DNA of 64,000 bases, from NCBI RefSeq assembly GCF_039522365.1, contig NZ_BAAADJ010000003.1:1-64000 (forward strand). Reading direction: 5' to 3'. The notes below the pieces were generated by a model, which was given only the letters and a program-made list of their open reading frames with translations, had not been told where the DNA came from and made no database searches. Positions 9,281-18,141 of this stretch are shown here, piece after piece. This stretch comes from Bacillus carboniphilus. GTDB taxonomy: Bacteria > Bacillota > Bacilli > Bacillales > JC228. Position 1 is the first letter of the stretch. Each line of letters begins with the position of its first letter. Position numbers and translations under genes: made by a program.

Positions 9281-10396
9281 ATGACTTCAAATATAGTGTT
9301 AGGAGCAGGTATACTAGGTGCTTCAACGGCTTACCACTTAGCTAGAGCGGGTAAGCAGGTCATTATTGTTGATCGAAAAGACGCTGGACAGGCTACTGAT
9401 GCGGCAGCTGGCATCATTTGTCCTTGGATCTCACAACGTCGTAATAAGGCCTGGTATCAGTTAGTAAAAAACGGTGCCCGGTATTACGAAACGCTTATTC
9501 CTCTATTAAAAGAAGATGGCGAAGAAGAAACGGGCTATAAAAAGGTTGGAGCCATCAGTTTACATACAGATGAACAAAAACTAGAGAAAATGATTGAGAG
9601 AGCAATAAAGCGTAGGGAAGATGCTCCCGAAATGGGGGATATCACCCGCTTATCACAAGAAGACACTAAAAAGCTTTTCCCTCCATTATCTGATGAGTAT
9701 GCATCTGTTCATATTAGTGGAGCAGCACGGGTAAACGGAAGGTCTCTTCGTGATGCCATGTTAAGAGCTGCTGTAAAGAATGGTGCGCAATTCATTGAAG
9801 GTGATGCTTCCATACTTTCCGAAGGCAACAATGTAAAAGGAATACAAATTAGAGATGAAAAACGAATGGGGGATCGAGTTTTAGTGACAACCGGAGCATG
9901 GGCTAGCGACGTCATTAAGCCACTTGGTGTTACCTTCAAGGTCTCTGCTCAAAAAGCACAAATTATCCATTTACAATATACAGCTGATCATACAGGTGAT
10001 TGGCCGGTAATCATGCCTCCAAATAATCAATATATCCTTTCATTTGATCAGGGGAGAGTTGTGATCGGAGCGACGCACGAAGATGAGGTTGGATATGACC
10101 TACGTGTAACCGCTGGTGGTATGCATGAAATATTGGATAAGGCGCTTAAGGTAGCACCTGGTTTGGCAGAAAGTGAAGTCGTTGAGACAAGGGTTGGTTT
10201 CCGTCCATTTACGCCAGGTTTTCTTCCGATCATTGGTCCTCTTCCAGGATATGATGGAATCTTTCTGGCGAATGGGTTAGGGGCATCAGGATTAACGAGT
10301 GGTCCATACTTAGGGGCAGAATTAGCGAAGCTGGCTCAAGGTTTACCTACTGAGCTAGATCTTACTCACTATGATGTTGCAGGAGCTATTGAGTAG
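9281..10396 (+). CDS. FAD-dependent amine oxidase, DadA/glycine oxidase family
   Basis: A 371-aa flavoprotein. The N-terminus is a dinucleotide-binding fold, VLGAGILGASTAYHLARAG, ending with VDRKDAGQATDAAAG. The C-terminus has VGFRPFTPGFLPIIGP and NGLGASGLTSGP, typical of the DAO superfamily (glycine oxidase, sarcosine oxidase, DadA). It probably oxidises a secondary amine or D-amino acid; the substrate is not predictable. ATG 9281 puts the FAD fold at the usual distance from the N-terminus; an in-frame TTG at 9260 is less likely. It is alone between htpG and a repeat cluster. Confidence 0.8.
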   Translation: MTSNIVLGAGILGASTAYHLARAGKQVIIVDRKDAGQATDAAAGIICPWISQRRNKAWYQLVKNGARYYETLIPLLKEDGEEETGYKKVGAISLHTDEQKLEKMIERAIKRREDAPEMGDITRLSQEDTKKLFPPLSDEYASVHISGAARVNGRSLRDAMLRAAVKNGAQFIEGDASILSEGNNVKGIQIRDEKRMGDRVLVTTGAWASDVIKPLGVTFKVSAQKAQIIHLQYTADHTGDWPVIMPPNNQYILSFDQGRVVIGATHEDEVGYDLRVTAGGMHEILDKALKVAPGLAESEVVETRVGFRPFTPGFLPIIGPLPGYDGIFLANGLGASGLTSGPYLGAELAKLAQGLPTELDLTHYDVAGAIE

Positions 10397-10402
10397 GGAC
10401 AT

Positions 10403-10585
10403 TATTACATATACGGTAATGTTGGGAGCCATACGTATTGTTTGGCTCTATACGGTAATGATAGGGAGCTAAACGGTATTGTTTTGACCTATACGGTAAT
10501 GATAGGGAGCTATACGGTATTGTTTGGCTTTATACGGTAATGGTAGTGAGTTATACAGTATTGTCCGTGTTTGAACTGTAATGGT
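10403..10585 (+). repeat. ~41-bp intergenic repeat cluster (TATACGGTAAT family)
   Basis: The gap holds about four and a half copies of a ~40-41-bp unit. ATACGGTAAT recurs at 10411, 10450, 10491 and 10532. Each copy is followed about 20 bases later by the related half-unit TATACGGTATTGTTTGGCT. It decays at the right end. No ORF or known RNA is seen here. It is a different family from the 52-bp arrays. Confidence 0.8.
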
Positions 10586-10635
10586 TAGTCAAGAAAATGA
10601 AGAGGATCAATAAAACAGTTGAAAGGAAGAGAGCA

Positions 10636-11529
10636 ATGAATATTCAAGAGGGTTTTGTTGAAGTTACTGGTGGGAAGGTTTGGTACCAAAAGCATGGCAC
10701 CCATACTGGTAAGACGCCACTCCTTATCTTACACGGAGGACCAGGCTCTTCCCACTTTGCGATGCAAGGATTAAGGATTTTAGCTGAAGAGCGTCCTGTC
10801 ATATTTTATGATCAACTTGGGTGTGGAAAATCAGACCGTCCAACTGATGTTTCCCTATGGAAAATTGACCGATTTGTTGAAGAACTAGGACAGATTCGTG
10901 AAGCACTATCCTTAGATGAAGTACATATACTCGGCCATTCTTGGGGGACGACTCTAGCAGCGGCCTACATGCTAACGAAACCTGTTGGAGTGAAAAGTGT
11001 CATTTTTTCTAGTCCTTGTTTAAGTGCCCCATTATGGGCTGAAGACCAAGAGAAAAATCGTAAGCTCCTCCCAGAAAGTGTTCAGGCTACATTGAAAGAA
11101 TGTGAAGAAAATGGAACCACGGATTCAAAAGCATATAAGGATGCAACAGCTGAATTTAATAAACGATTTGTCTGTCGGTTAGATCCAATGCCTGAATTTT
11201 TAAAAGAAGGAGCCCACTTTAAAAATCCAGAAGTCTATAACATTATGTGGGGACCCTCAGAATTTCATGTAACAGGGAACTTAAAGCATTTTGACTGTAC
11301 GGATCGTCTAAAAGAGATTCAAATACCCACGCTCTACACATGTGGACGGTATGATGAGGCGACACCAGCATCTACTGAATATTTTAGTCAGTTAACACCC
11401 AATTCAAAGTTTCATGTGTATGAGAATAGTGCCCATATGCCGTATTTAGAAGAAAGAGAAGAATTCGTGAGGGTTGTAACAAACTTTTTAAATGAAATAG
11501 AGTCACAAGCTAATAAAAAGCTATCATAG
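10636..11529 (+). CDS. Proline iminopeptidase-family alpha/beta hydrolase
   Basis: A 297-aa alpha/beta hydrolase of the peptidase S33 (prolyl aminopeptidase) type. The oxyanion region is HGGPGSSH, then DQLGCGKSD, the nucleophile elbow GHSWGT, a late Asp in GRYDEAT and a His in SAHMPY, a full catalytic triad. The family removes N-terminal proline from short peptides. ATG 10636 follows GGAAGAG; upstream in-frame starts at 10597 lack an RBS. There is no signal peptide, so it is probably cytosolic. It converges on the ger operon across a shared terminator. Confidence 0.82.
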   Translation: MNIQEGFVEVTGGKVWYQKHGTHTGKTPLLILHGGPGSSHFAMQGLRILAEERPVIFYDQLGCGKSDRPTDVSLWKIDRFVEELGQIREALSLDEVHILGHSWGTTLAAAYMLTKPVGVKSVIFSSPCLSAPLWAEDQEKNRKLLPESVQATLKECEENGTTDSKAYKDATAEFNKRFVCRLDPMPEFLKEGAHFKNPEVYNIMWGPSEFHVTGNLKHFDCTDRLKEIQIPTLYTCGRYDEATPASTEYFSQLTPNSKFHVYENSAHMPYLEEREEFVRVVTNFLNEIESQANKKLS

Positions 11530-11541
11530 ATAGCTTTTTTT
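11515..11541. terminator. Bidirectional terminator
   Basis: AAAAAGCTATC-ATA-GATAGCTTTTTTT sits across the end of the iminopeptidase gene and serves both that gene and the leftward ger operon. Confidence 0.75.
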
Positions 11542-12631
11542 AGTGTGCTTCATGTAATTCCTTCTCTTGTTTTCTTGCCTTTCTTTTAATCAGTAAAAAG
11601 ATAGCGAAGATTAGGAATTCTAAAGTGAGTCCAAGAAGGGCCCAAGTATAAAAAGAGAATTCTTGGTGCATATGATTATTCTTAAATAATTGTATGGATA
11701 GTAAGCTCAGCAAGATGCCACCTGGTAGTAAAAAAAGATTGGATTCCCTTCTATTCATTACGTTAAACATCTTGAAAAAACAATAAAGTGTTAAAGCCAT
11801 TTTACAATAGATGGTAGGTAGCCAAACAGACGCAATGACAAGATCAAGGCGATCTAAAAAATCCGTTAAATGGATTTCTTGGATTAGTTGGTAATTTGGG
11901 TAAGATGCATATCGGACAATTTCTGGACCTAGTACTGCAATATTTAAAAAGAGTAGCAAGAATAATAAAAATATACTGACACAGACCGACCACATGACAG
12001 CTACTCTACTTTTTTCTATTGGCTGAACACTACCTACTATGAAAAAAAGGACCACAATTTCGCCTATCCATGAGAGAAATATAAAGGAAGATTTTAATAG
12101 AGACGGGATTGAACCTAATCCAAGGACTGGTTGAAAATTCGCTACGTCAATCTCATTTAATAGTAGAAATGGCAACAGCATAACAGTAAAAACAAGAATC
12201 ATAAAATGGATTTGTGTGACTCTGGCCACTACCTCCAATCCTGAATAGGCAATGTATGTGAGTGTTAGGACACTTAATATCGAAACGACCAGGATGGGGG
12301 TGGTTGGCAATAATACCATTCCCACAAAATCAGAAGCAGCTCTTAAGTCTTTGATAAAAGTAAATACCAAAAAGATTCCAAATAGAAAGGTGAAAATCTT
12401 CTTGGTTTTAGTCGATTTATTGTTTATTAAATAATCTTGAAGAGCGGGTGTGATTTTGGATAGCCCGAACCAACAAATCAGAACAACAAACGGCGTTACC
12501 ATAAGTGGAACCATCCAAGTATTTTGATAGGAGTAATCCACTAGCTTCTGAGGGAGGCTGATGAGTGTCCCCACAAAAATGAAATTAGATAAAAGAATGA
12601 ATAATTGAAAGGGAGAGACTCTTGCTTTCAT
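11540..12631 (-). CDS. Germinant receptor B subunit (GerAB/GerKB family permease)
   Basis: A 363-aa protein with about ten hydrophobic segments, of the APC-like spore germination permease family that senses nutrients in the spore inner membrane. It is the last gene of the ger operon. ATG at 12631 overlaps the stop of the preceding small gene as ATGA, implying translational coupling; an in-frame GTG at 12646 lies inside that gene and has no RBS. It begins MKARVSPFQLF and ends in a Lys-rich tail. Which nutrient is sensed cannot be read from sequence. Confidence 0.9.
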   Translation of the reverse strand: MKARVSPFQLFILLSNFIFVGTLISLPQKLVDYSYQNTWMVPLMVTPFVVLICWFGLSKITPALQDYLINNKSTKTKKIFTFLFGIFLVFTFIKDLRAASDFVGMVLLPTTPILVVSILSVLTLTYIAYSGLEVVARVTQIHFMILVFTVMLLPFLLLNEIDVANFQPVLGLGSIPSLLKSSFIFLSWIGEIVVLFFIVGSVQPIEKSRVAVMWSVCVSIFLLFLLLFLNIAVLGPEIVRYASYPNYQLIQEIHLTDFLDRLDLVIASVWLPTIYCKMALTLYCFFKMFNVMNRRESNLFLLPGGILLSLLSIQLFKNNHMHQEFSFYTWALLGLTLEFLIFAIFLLIKRKARKQEKELHEAH

Positions 12632-12852
12632 GTGTTTAGCACCCACTTTGTAAATTCTCCTATTGTATTATTCAATCCATCTACAATCCACACAAGCGAT
12701 AGATGGGTCGAAAAAAAGATGGAAGAAACAAATGATAGAAAAATTAAGAAGAAAAAGATAAGCTTTGATTTCTTTTTTTCCTTCTTTAGATCTTTCCAAT
12801 GAAAGAACGTTATGGACACTAGAAGTAGACATATGGTTACTGTTTCAATCAT
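12628..12852 (-). CDS. Germinant receptor D-type small membrane protein (2 TM)
   Basis: A 74-aa protein made of two hydrophobic helices (TVTICLLLVSITFF and LIFFFLIFLSFVSSIFF) joined by the basic stretch KDLKKEKKKSK. Its position in the operon, two bases after the C-subunit stop and overlapping the B-subunit start by ATGA, marks it as a D subunit. Such 2-TM proteins accompany many A-B-C receptors and modulate germination. Many automatic annotations miss it. The call rests on context and topology. Confidence 0.75.
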   Translation of the reverse strand: MIETVTICLLLVSITFFHWKDLKKEKKKSKLIFFFLIFLSFVSSIFFSTHLSLVWIVDGLNNTIGEFTKWVLNT

Positions 12853-12854
12853 GA

Positions 12855-14018
12855 TTATTTAGCCACCTTTAAACCTGTATTAGAAAGACGTTGAATTTCT
12901 GCATCGACTGTAACCTTTACTTTTACATCGGGAAGCATATCCCTCCAATGGTCTTCTACTGTTTTCCAGTACTTATTTTCACCTCTGTATAAGCTCCAGC
13001 CAAGCCCAAAGGAATCAACTTTTTCAGATTTTGTGTGTTCCACAATAGCACTAATATTACTTTGAATCACATTTTCCATACTCTTTCTTACTTTGTTGTA
13101 GGATTCCTCATCTTCTAGGTTAAGATTTGTTTCGTTTTCCATAAGAATTGACTCCGTATCGATATGTATCTCAAATTCTGGAATGCCCTGAGATATGGTG
13201 TGATGGATTCTGCGTTTACCCTCTATAATTTTGACATTGACCTCTCCCTCGTCTTCAATAGGGATTGTGACACTTTTACTTCTCATTTTCTCTAACATCC
13301 AGTAGACCCCTTGTGTTTCTTCAACGTTGGTATGAAAGACTAGCTTGTCATTTTTTAATATCCCGATTTTCTTTATCTCAATTTCTTCCTTCTGTGTTTC
13401 AGGGCTTTGGTTTTGTGTTTTTACGACCTCAACCAGAGGAATCATTGGGTCTTTTCCTGGGCGCTTTATGTCATTCAAGATGTTTTTGACGGTTAGGCTA
13501 AAGCCGAATTTCGACATTTCTCTAATGGCTTCTGCAGGGAGTTTTTCAAGGTGCGGCGCTGAATTTAGCACAGTTATGGAAGGCCCGTTAGAAACTAAGA
13601 TAAAAGCCGAAATCCGAGATTGTGGCTGAAGGGCGATTACATCCACAACCGGACCGAAACCTTCTCTGGCAATTTCATCTCCAATGATGATGACACGTCT
13701 GTGAGAGAAGTTTAATCGTCTAGACATTCTTGCCTGTAAATTTTCGTTGCTTTCACGGATATTCCGCCCAACACCTGAGTCTACATAGAAAGGACGGTCG
13801 CTCCCTGTACCACCACCGCCACCTTCTGCACCTCCCATTGCACCGGGGAGGGGGATCTGTGCAGAAACACGATATTTTCTTTGATCGTCTGATTTTTCTA
13901 GATCAAAGCCCGTTGCGATAACAAAAGCTACATCGTTAATTTCTACACGATCCCAACAACCGGTCAAAGTCGTTATAATGATGGTGAAAATGACAAGAAC
14001 TTGGAACATTCGTTTCAT
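12855..14018 (-). CDS. Germinant receptor C subunit lipoprotein (GerAC family)
   Basis: A 387-aa lipoprotein of the Ger(x)C family. A signal peptide ends in the lipobox LTGC, and the mature protein starts CWDRVEINDVAFV, the family signature. A Gly-rich loop (GGAEGGGGG) follows. It is anchored on the outer face of the spore inner membrane and is required for receptor function. Of two in-frame ATGs, the second (14018) has the better RBS spacing from AGGAG. It sits between the A and D genes. Confidence 0.92.
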   Translation of the reverse strand: MKRMFQVLVIFTIIITTLTGCWDRVEINDVAFVIATGFDLEKSDDQRKYRVSAQIPLPGAMGGAEGGGGGTGSDRPFYVDSGVGRNIRESNENLQARMSRRLNFSHRRVIIIGDEIAREGFGPVVDVIALQPQSRISAFILVSNGPSITVLNSAPHLEKLPAEAIREMSKFGFSLTVKNILNDIKRPGKDPMIPLVEVVKTQNQSPETQKEEIEIKKIGILKNDKLVFHTNVEETQGVYWMLEKMRSKSVTIPIEDEGEVNVKIIEGKRRIHHTISQGIPEFEIHIDTESILMENETNLNLEDEESYNKVRKSMENVIQSNISAIVEHTKSEKVDSFGLGWSLYRGENKYWKTVEDHWRDMLPDVKVKVTVDAEIQRLSNTGLKVAK

Positions 14019-14044
14019 AAACATACTCCTAGTGTGTCGAAATT

Positions 14045-15559
14045 TTATGAACTACTTTCACGCTGAGCATTTTCTTTATTGGTTTGATTAGGTCTTGAGT
14101 TCATCTTCCACCAAGGAACCCGAATAAATACGTCTTTTAAGTCTTTCACAGTTAAAGGTGCTAATGGTGAAAGGTAAGGAACACCAAAAGAGCGTAGCTT
14201 GCAAAGATGTGTAATGATGAAAAGCAGTCCTAATACAATTCCAAATAGACCGAACATTCCCGCTAACAACATTAAAGGAAATCGAAGCAACCTGATGGAA
14301 ATCGCCATATTGAATCGAGGAATTGTAAAGGAGGCAATTCCTGTTAAAGATACGATAATAACCATAGGTGCTGAAACAATACCTGCTTGAACGGCTGCTT
14401 GGCCAATAACTAATGCTCCTAAAATACTAACTGCTTGACCAACTGGTTTTGGTAAACGAATTCCCGCTTCCCTAAGTGCCTCAAATGCGACTTCCATAAT
14501 CATGGCTTCTACAAAAGCGGGGAAGGGGATGGATTCCCGACTTGCTGCAATGCTATATAGAAGGTTAGAGGGAATCATTTCAGGATGATAGGTAGATACG
14601 GCAATATACAAAGCAGGTAGTAATAAGGCAATCAAAATAAAGATAAACCGTAACCATCTTAGAAAAATAGATATATGAAACCGGTTATAATAATCTTCAC
14701 TTGCTTGGAGAAATTGCCAAAACGTGGTTGGAAGGATTAAACAAAAGGGAGTCCCACTCACTAAAATGGCTACACGTCCCTCCAAAAGGTTTGCCGCAAC
14801 GGTATCTGGCCGTTCTGTATTTTGTATTTGAGGAAAAAAACTAGAAGGGCTGTCCTCAATTAACTCCTCAATATAACCACTTTCTAAAATTCCATCGATT
14901 TGGATTTGGTCGATTCTCTTTTCAACTTCTTCTACTAATGATTGCTCTGCAAGCCCATCCATATAAAGAATGTCTACATTTGTATTCGTTTCAGTACCCA
15001 CTTCTTTAGAAATGATTTTTAGCCGACTAGATTTTATCTTATTCCGGATTAAACTGGTGTTTACCCTGATATTTTCTGTAAATCCTTCCCGGGGGCCACG
15101 AACAGCAGTTTCCGTTTCAGGTTCCGAGACACTCCTCGTTTCACCGCCGCGGGCGTTAAAGACCATTGCTTTTGCCATTGAATCGACAAACAAGATCGTA
15201 TTTCCTGCTAAGATTTGTTTCGTAACATCATCCAGTTTAGTAGCTTCTACCACTTTATTAATAGAAATCACTTGCTCTTCTAAATACTCAGGAGTTACTT
15301 GCTGTGGTTCAATCTTTGAAAGAAGCCTATGAATGGCATGTAACTGAATGCTGCTGTTATCGACAAGGCCATCAATATACATTAACGATGCTGGATTTTC
15401 TCCTACCTTTAGGGAGCGAATCACTACATCTGAACACTTATCAAAAGTTTCTTTCAGAATGCGCATGTTTTCATGTAGGTTAGAAGAAACATCAATGTTT
15501 AGTTTTTCTTCTGATTTTTTGTTGTCTTTTTGTGGTGCATCCTGTTCTTTATTTTTCAT
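14045..15559 (-). CDS. Germinant receptor A subunit (GerAA/SpoVAF family)
   Basis: A 504-aa protein, first gene of the four-gene ger operon. The N-terminal ~280 residues are soluble, with the family stretches VIRSLKVGENPASLMYIDG and ESGYIEELIEDSPSSFFPQ. The C-terminal part has several membrane segments (LRFIFILIALLLPALYIA onwards) and a basic tail. A subunits form oligomeric channels in the spore membrane. ATG follows GGGAGAC. The operon is presumably made in the forespore, but I did not find a convincing SigG promoter in the short upstream gap. Confidence 0.93.
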   Translation of the reverse strand: MKNKEQDAPQKDNKKSEEKLNIDVSSNLHENMRILKETFDKCSDVVIRSLKVGENPASLMYIDGLVDNSSIQLHAIHRLLSKIEPQQVTPEYLEEQVISINKVVEATKLDDVTKQILAGNTILFVDSMAKAMVFNARGGETRSVSEPETETAVRGPREGFTENIRVNTSLIRNKIKSSRLKIISKEVGTETNTNVDILYMDGLAEQSLVEEVEKRIDQIQIDGILESGYIEELIEDSPSSFFPQIQNTERPDTVAANLLEGRVAILVSGTPFCLILPTTFWQFLQASEDYYNRFHISIFLRWLRFIFILIALLLPALYIAVSTYHPEMIPSNLLYSIAASRESIPFPAFVEAMIMEVAFEALREAGIRLPKPVGQAVSILGALVIGQAAVQAGIVSAPMVIIVSLTGIASFTIPRFNMAISIRLLRFPLMLLAGMFGLFGIVLGLLFIITHLCKLRSFGVPYLSPLAPLTVKDLKDVFIRVPWWKMNSRPNQTNKENAQRESSS

Positions 15560-15657
15560 TCTTGGTGTCTCCCGTTATATAAATTCTCAAGTGGTCAACA
15601 CCTATTTTGTCCAAGTAAATGAAGACTATCCATTTCATGGAATAAGAGGGAGGAAGC

Positions 15658-15690
15658 AAAAAAACTCAGTCTATACTGACTGAGTTTTTT
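15658..15690. terminator. Terminator after adhB-like gene
   Basis: AAAAAACTCAGTC/GACTGAGTTTTTT hairpin at the 3' end of the leftward dehydrogenase gene and upstream of the ger operon. Confidence 0.8.
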
Positions 15691-16828
15691 AATGGGGTTT
15701 TAATACAACCTTTATACAGTTATCTGTTTTCGTATCAAACATTTCATAGCCTTTTTTTGCTTCGGAAAGAGGAAGTCGGTGAGTTACTACGTCAGATAAA
15801 TTGATTTTCCCGTCATTAACCAGCTTATATAGTTGTGGAATAAGGGGAATAACATGGGCTTGTCCCATCTTTAACTGGATGTTTCTTTGGAAGAAATCGC
15901 CGAGAGGGAACGCGTTATATCTCATTCCATAAATTCCGGTTAATTGGACAGTCCCACATTTTCTAACTGCTTGTGCGGCCATTACAATGGCCCCCATTGA
16001 ACCGCCATGAAGCTTTAATCCAGTTGCTAAAAACTCCATAGGTGTCATTTTCCCGTCCATACCTACGCAATCAATGACCACATCAGCCCCACCTTGTGTA
16101 ATCTCCTTCAAATGCTCACCGATATTTTGTTCTGATTCAAAATTAACAATTTCCACGTTATTAGTCTTTTTGGCGTGTTGCAAACGATAATCTACATAAT
16201 CTACGGCTATTACTCGCTTGGCCCCTTTGAACCATGAAAACTTCTGTGCTAATAATCCTACAGGACCACATCCTAGAATAATTACGGTATCCCCATTTTT
16301 AACACCTGCATTCTCAACACTCCAAAAAGCTGTAGAAGCGGCATCGGAAAGTAAGACTAACTGCTCATCTTCAACTTCACAATCATCTGGTAGGCGGAAG
16401 GGAGTAAAGTTTCCATACGGGACGCGTAAATATTCCGCTTGTCCACCTGCGTATCCACCAGTTGTTTCAGAGTAACCGAAGTATGCCCCCATGTCTCCAT
16501 GAGGATTTGCATCATCACATTGACTCGTGTAGCCATGATGACAGTACCAGCATTGACCACAGCTAATATTAAATGGAACAATGACACGATCCCCTTTTTT
16601 CACTTTTGTAACTTCTGGACCCACTTCCTCTACAATACCCATCGGCTCATGGCCAATAATAAAATTTTCTGGCATGTTGGGAATCATTCCATGAATGAGA
16701 TGTAGGTCAGAACCACAAATAGCAGAGGTTGTTACTTTAACAACAATATCGTCAGCCTTTTCAATTTGGGGGTCGCGTACATCTGTTACTTGAACATCTT
16801 TTATACCTTGATAGGTAACTGCTTTCAT
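15689..16828 (-). CDS. adhB: Zinc-dependent alcohol dehydrogenase (AdhB-like)
   Basis: A 379-aa medium-chain dehydrogenase. Catalytic zinc ligands are in AICGSDLH and GHEPMG; the structural zinc site is CGQCWYCHHGYTSQC; NAD(P) binding is at ILGCGPVGLLAQ. The long form with the YFGYSETTGGYAGGQAEY insertion resembles glutathione-independent formaldehyde/alcohol dehydrogenases. Neighbours are CotF-like genes, the same company that adhB keeps in the B. subtilis yraG-yraF-adhB-yraE-yraD cluster. It is third in a leftward operon. Confidence 0.85.
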   Translation of the reverse strand: MKAVTYQGIKDVQVTDVRDPQIEKADDIVVKVTTSAICGSDLHLIHGMIPNMPENFIIGHEPMGIVEEVGPEVTKVKKGDRVIVPFNISCGQCWYCHHGYTSQCDDANPHGDMGAYFGYSETTGGYAGGQAEYLRVPYGNFTPFRLPDDCEVEDEQLVLLSDAASTAFWSVENAGVKNGDTVIILGCGPVGLLAQKFSWFKGAKRVIAVDYVDYRLQHAKKTNNVEIVNFESEQNIGEHLKEITQGGADVVIDCVGMDGKMTPMEFLATGLKLHGGSMGAIVMAAQAVRKCGTVQLTGIYGMRYNAFPLGDFFQRNIQLKMGQAHVIPLIPQLYKLVNDGKINLSDVVTHRLPLSEAKKGYEMFDTKTDNCIKVVLKPH

Positions 16829-16846
16829 TTGTCATCACCTTTTTTA

Positions 16847-17209
16847 TTATTTATAAGGAGTCGCGAACGTTCCCAAACGATCTGTGTCTCTTGGGTATAA
16901 ATTCATCTCTGCAATACTTAATGCGGTATCGGCAGATTTCCAATCTAGCTCTACTTGCTTCCCTAAATCATGTGGGGAAAGCCACCCTTTTTCAAGCATG
17001 AGATCAACAAGTTCTGCGTATAAGTCAATCGCTTTATCCATTTGATGGTATAACACTTCGCGCAAATCATGAGTGGCTGTTTCCGTAAGTGTTACAGCAT
17101 AATAGCGAATCCCTGTTTTCACCGACAGAAGGAAGTCCATAGCAACAGATGCATCTACTGTTTTGGGCATCCCTTCGGCGTATTTGGGATCTAAATAATC
17201 TTGGTTCAT
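16847..17209 (-). CDS. Spore coat protein, CotF family (YraD/YraF-like)
   Basis: A 120-aa protein of the CotF family, four-helix bundle-like. The core MDFLLSVKTGIRYYAVTLTETATHDLREVL and the later SPHDLGKQVELDWKSADTAL-like region match its paralog at 17824-18123 position for position. It is second in the leftward operon, 18 bases from the dehydrogenase gene. Its presumed role is structural, in the spore coat; B. subtilis YraD-G are SigG-dependent proteins of unclear function. Confidence 0.82.
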   Translation of the reverse strand: MNQDYLDPKYAEGMPKTVDASVAMDFLLSVKTGIRYYAVTLTETATHDLREVLYHQMDKAIDLYAELVDLMLEKGWLSPHDLGKQVELDWKSADTALSIAEMNLYPRDTDRLGTFATPYK

Positions 17210-17227
17210 TATTTTTTCACCTCAAGG

Positions 17228-17440
17228 TTAATGAATGGTTGTTCTGGCTCCTTCATAGTGCCTTTTTAATTCATTGAGATCATGTATAGATTGTTGAACA
17301 TCTTTTTCCATCAAAGCTTTTAAGTCATTATCAAAACAAATACCTTGCATGAGCTTTGATTTTAGAAGACAGACGGTTTTAAAATTGATCACTTCATGTG
17401 TATCCATTGTTTCATGATAAGCTAATGTCTGTTTAACCAT
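17228..17440 (-). CDS. CotF-partner small spore protein (YraE/YraG-like)
   Basis: A 70-aa protein beginning MVKQTLAYHETMDTHEV, with ATG at 17440 six bases after AGAGGTG. The HET...THEVINFKTVCLLKSKLM pattern matches the paralog at 17621-17827 (HETLEVHELLTFKNLALTKSL). It is the first gene of the leftward operon with the CotF-like and dehydrogenase genes. This pairing of a short YraE/G-like protein with a longer YraD/F-like protein mirrors the B. subtilis yra cluster. Confidence 0.75.
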   Translation of the reverse strand: MVKQTLAYHETMDTHEVINFKTVCLLKSKLMQGICFDNDLKALMEKDVQQSIHDLNELKRHYEGARTTIH

Positions 17441-17620
17441 TATCTTTACACCTCTTTTCAACTAACACGGTTTCATTTTTCCCAAACTCATTCCTTAAAA
17501 TTTCCGTTTCAGTCCTTTTGTACATGCTTTCTGTTACCAACAATGTCAGCAAATACCTCCGTTCAAAAAAGCGAGAATGGAGAAAATAAAACCACAAGAT
17601 AGAGGAAAGGAGCACATTTT

Positions 17621-17827
17621 ATGACAAAACACATGGCATTACATGAAACTCTTGAAGTGCATGAATTGCTTACCTTCAAAAATCTGGCTTTGACAAAATC
17701 TCTAACAATGAGTCCTCTTGTTCAAGATGAACAGTTAAAAAATATAATGCAAGCAGATGCTGAAGCAGGTACAGCGTTTATTCATCGTTTAAAGGAATTA
17801 CTAACAGATAGGGGTCAAGAGTCATGA
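17621..17827 (+). CDS. CotF-partner small spore protein, divergent paralog
   Basis: A 68-aa protein, MTKHMALHETLEVHELL onwards, paralogous to the 70-aa protein on the other strand. RBS GAGGAAAGGAG lies before ATG. Its stop overlaps the start of the next gene (ATGA at 17824), so the two are translationally coupled. The divergent arrangement from a ~180-base gap suggests shared sporulation-time control. Confidence 0.75.
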   Translation: MTKHMALHETLEVHELLTFKNLALTKSLTMSPLVQDEQLKNIMQADAEAGTAFIHRLKELLTDRGQES

Positions 17828-18123
17828 ATTCAGTCTTTAAAAAGTTGATGGGAATGGGTGCTATGACGGACCAAGTCATTGCAACCGATTTCTTAATTTC
17901 TACGAAAGCCGCAGTTAGAAACTTGGCTTTCGCGGTCACAGAAACGACAACTCCGGAAGTTCGCGAAGTACTTAGAAAAGAATTGAGGAATGCTGTGAAG
18001 ACGCACGAACAGATTTCCGATTATATGGTGGAGAAAGGTATTTATCATCCCCATGATCTGAGTGAGCAGCTGAAAGTAGATTTGAATATAACGGATACAG
18101 CTTTAAATTTGGCTGACAAATAG
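17824..18123 (+). CDS. Spore coat protein, CotF family, divergent paralog
   Basis: A 99-aa CotF-family protein. TDFLISTKAAVRNLAFAVTE and HPHDLSEQLKVDLNITDTAL align with the gene at 16847-17209. It starts in an ATGA overlap with the preceding small gene and is followed 18 bases later by a DUF2512 membrane protein gene, making a three-gene rightward operon. Confidence 0.82.
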   Translation: MNSVFKKLMGMGAMTDQVIATDFLISTKAAVRNLAFAVTETTTPEVREVLRKELRNAVKTHEQISDYMVEKGIYHPHDLSEQLKVDLNITDTALNLADK

Positions 18124-18141
18124 AAAGGAGGAGAAACAAAC

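Noticed and set aside
14970-15332. 120-codon frame antisense to the germinant receptor A gene
   Set aside because: Shadow of a well-supported gene; composition and start lack support.
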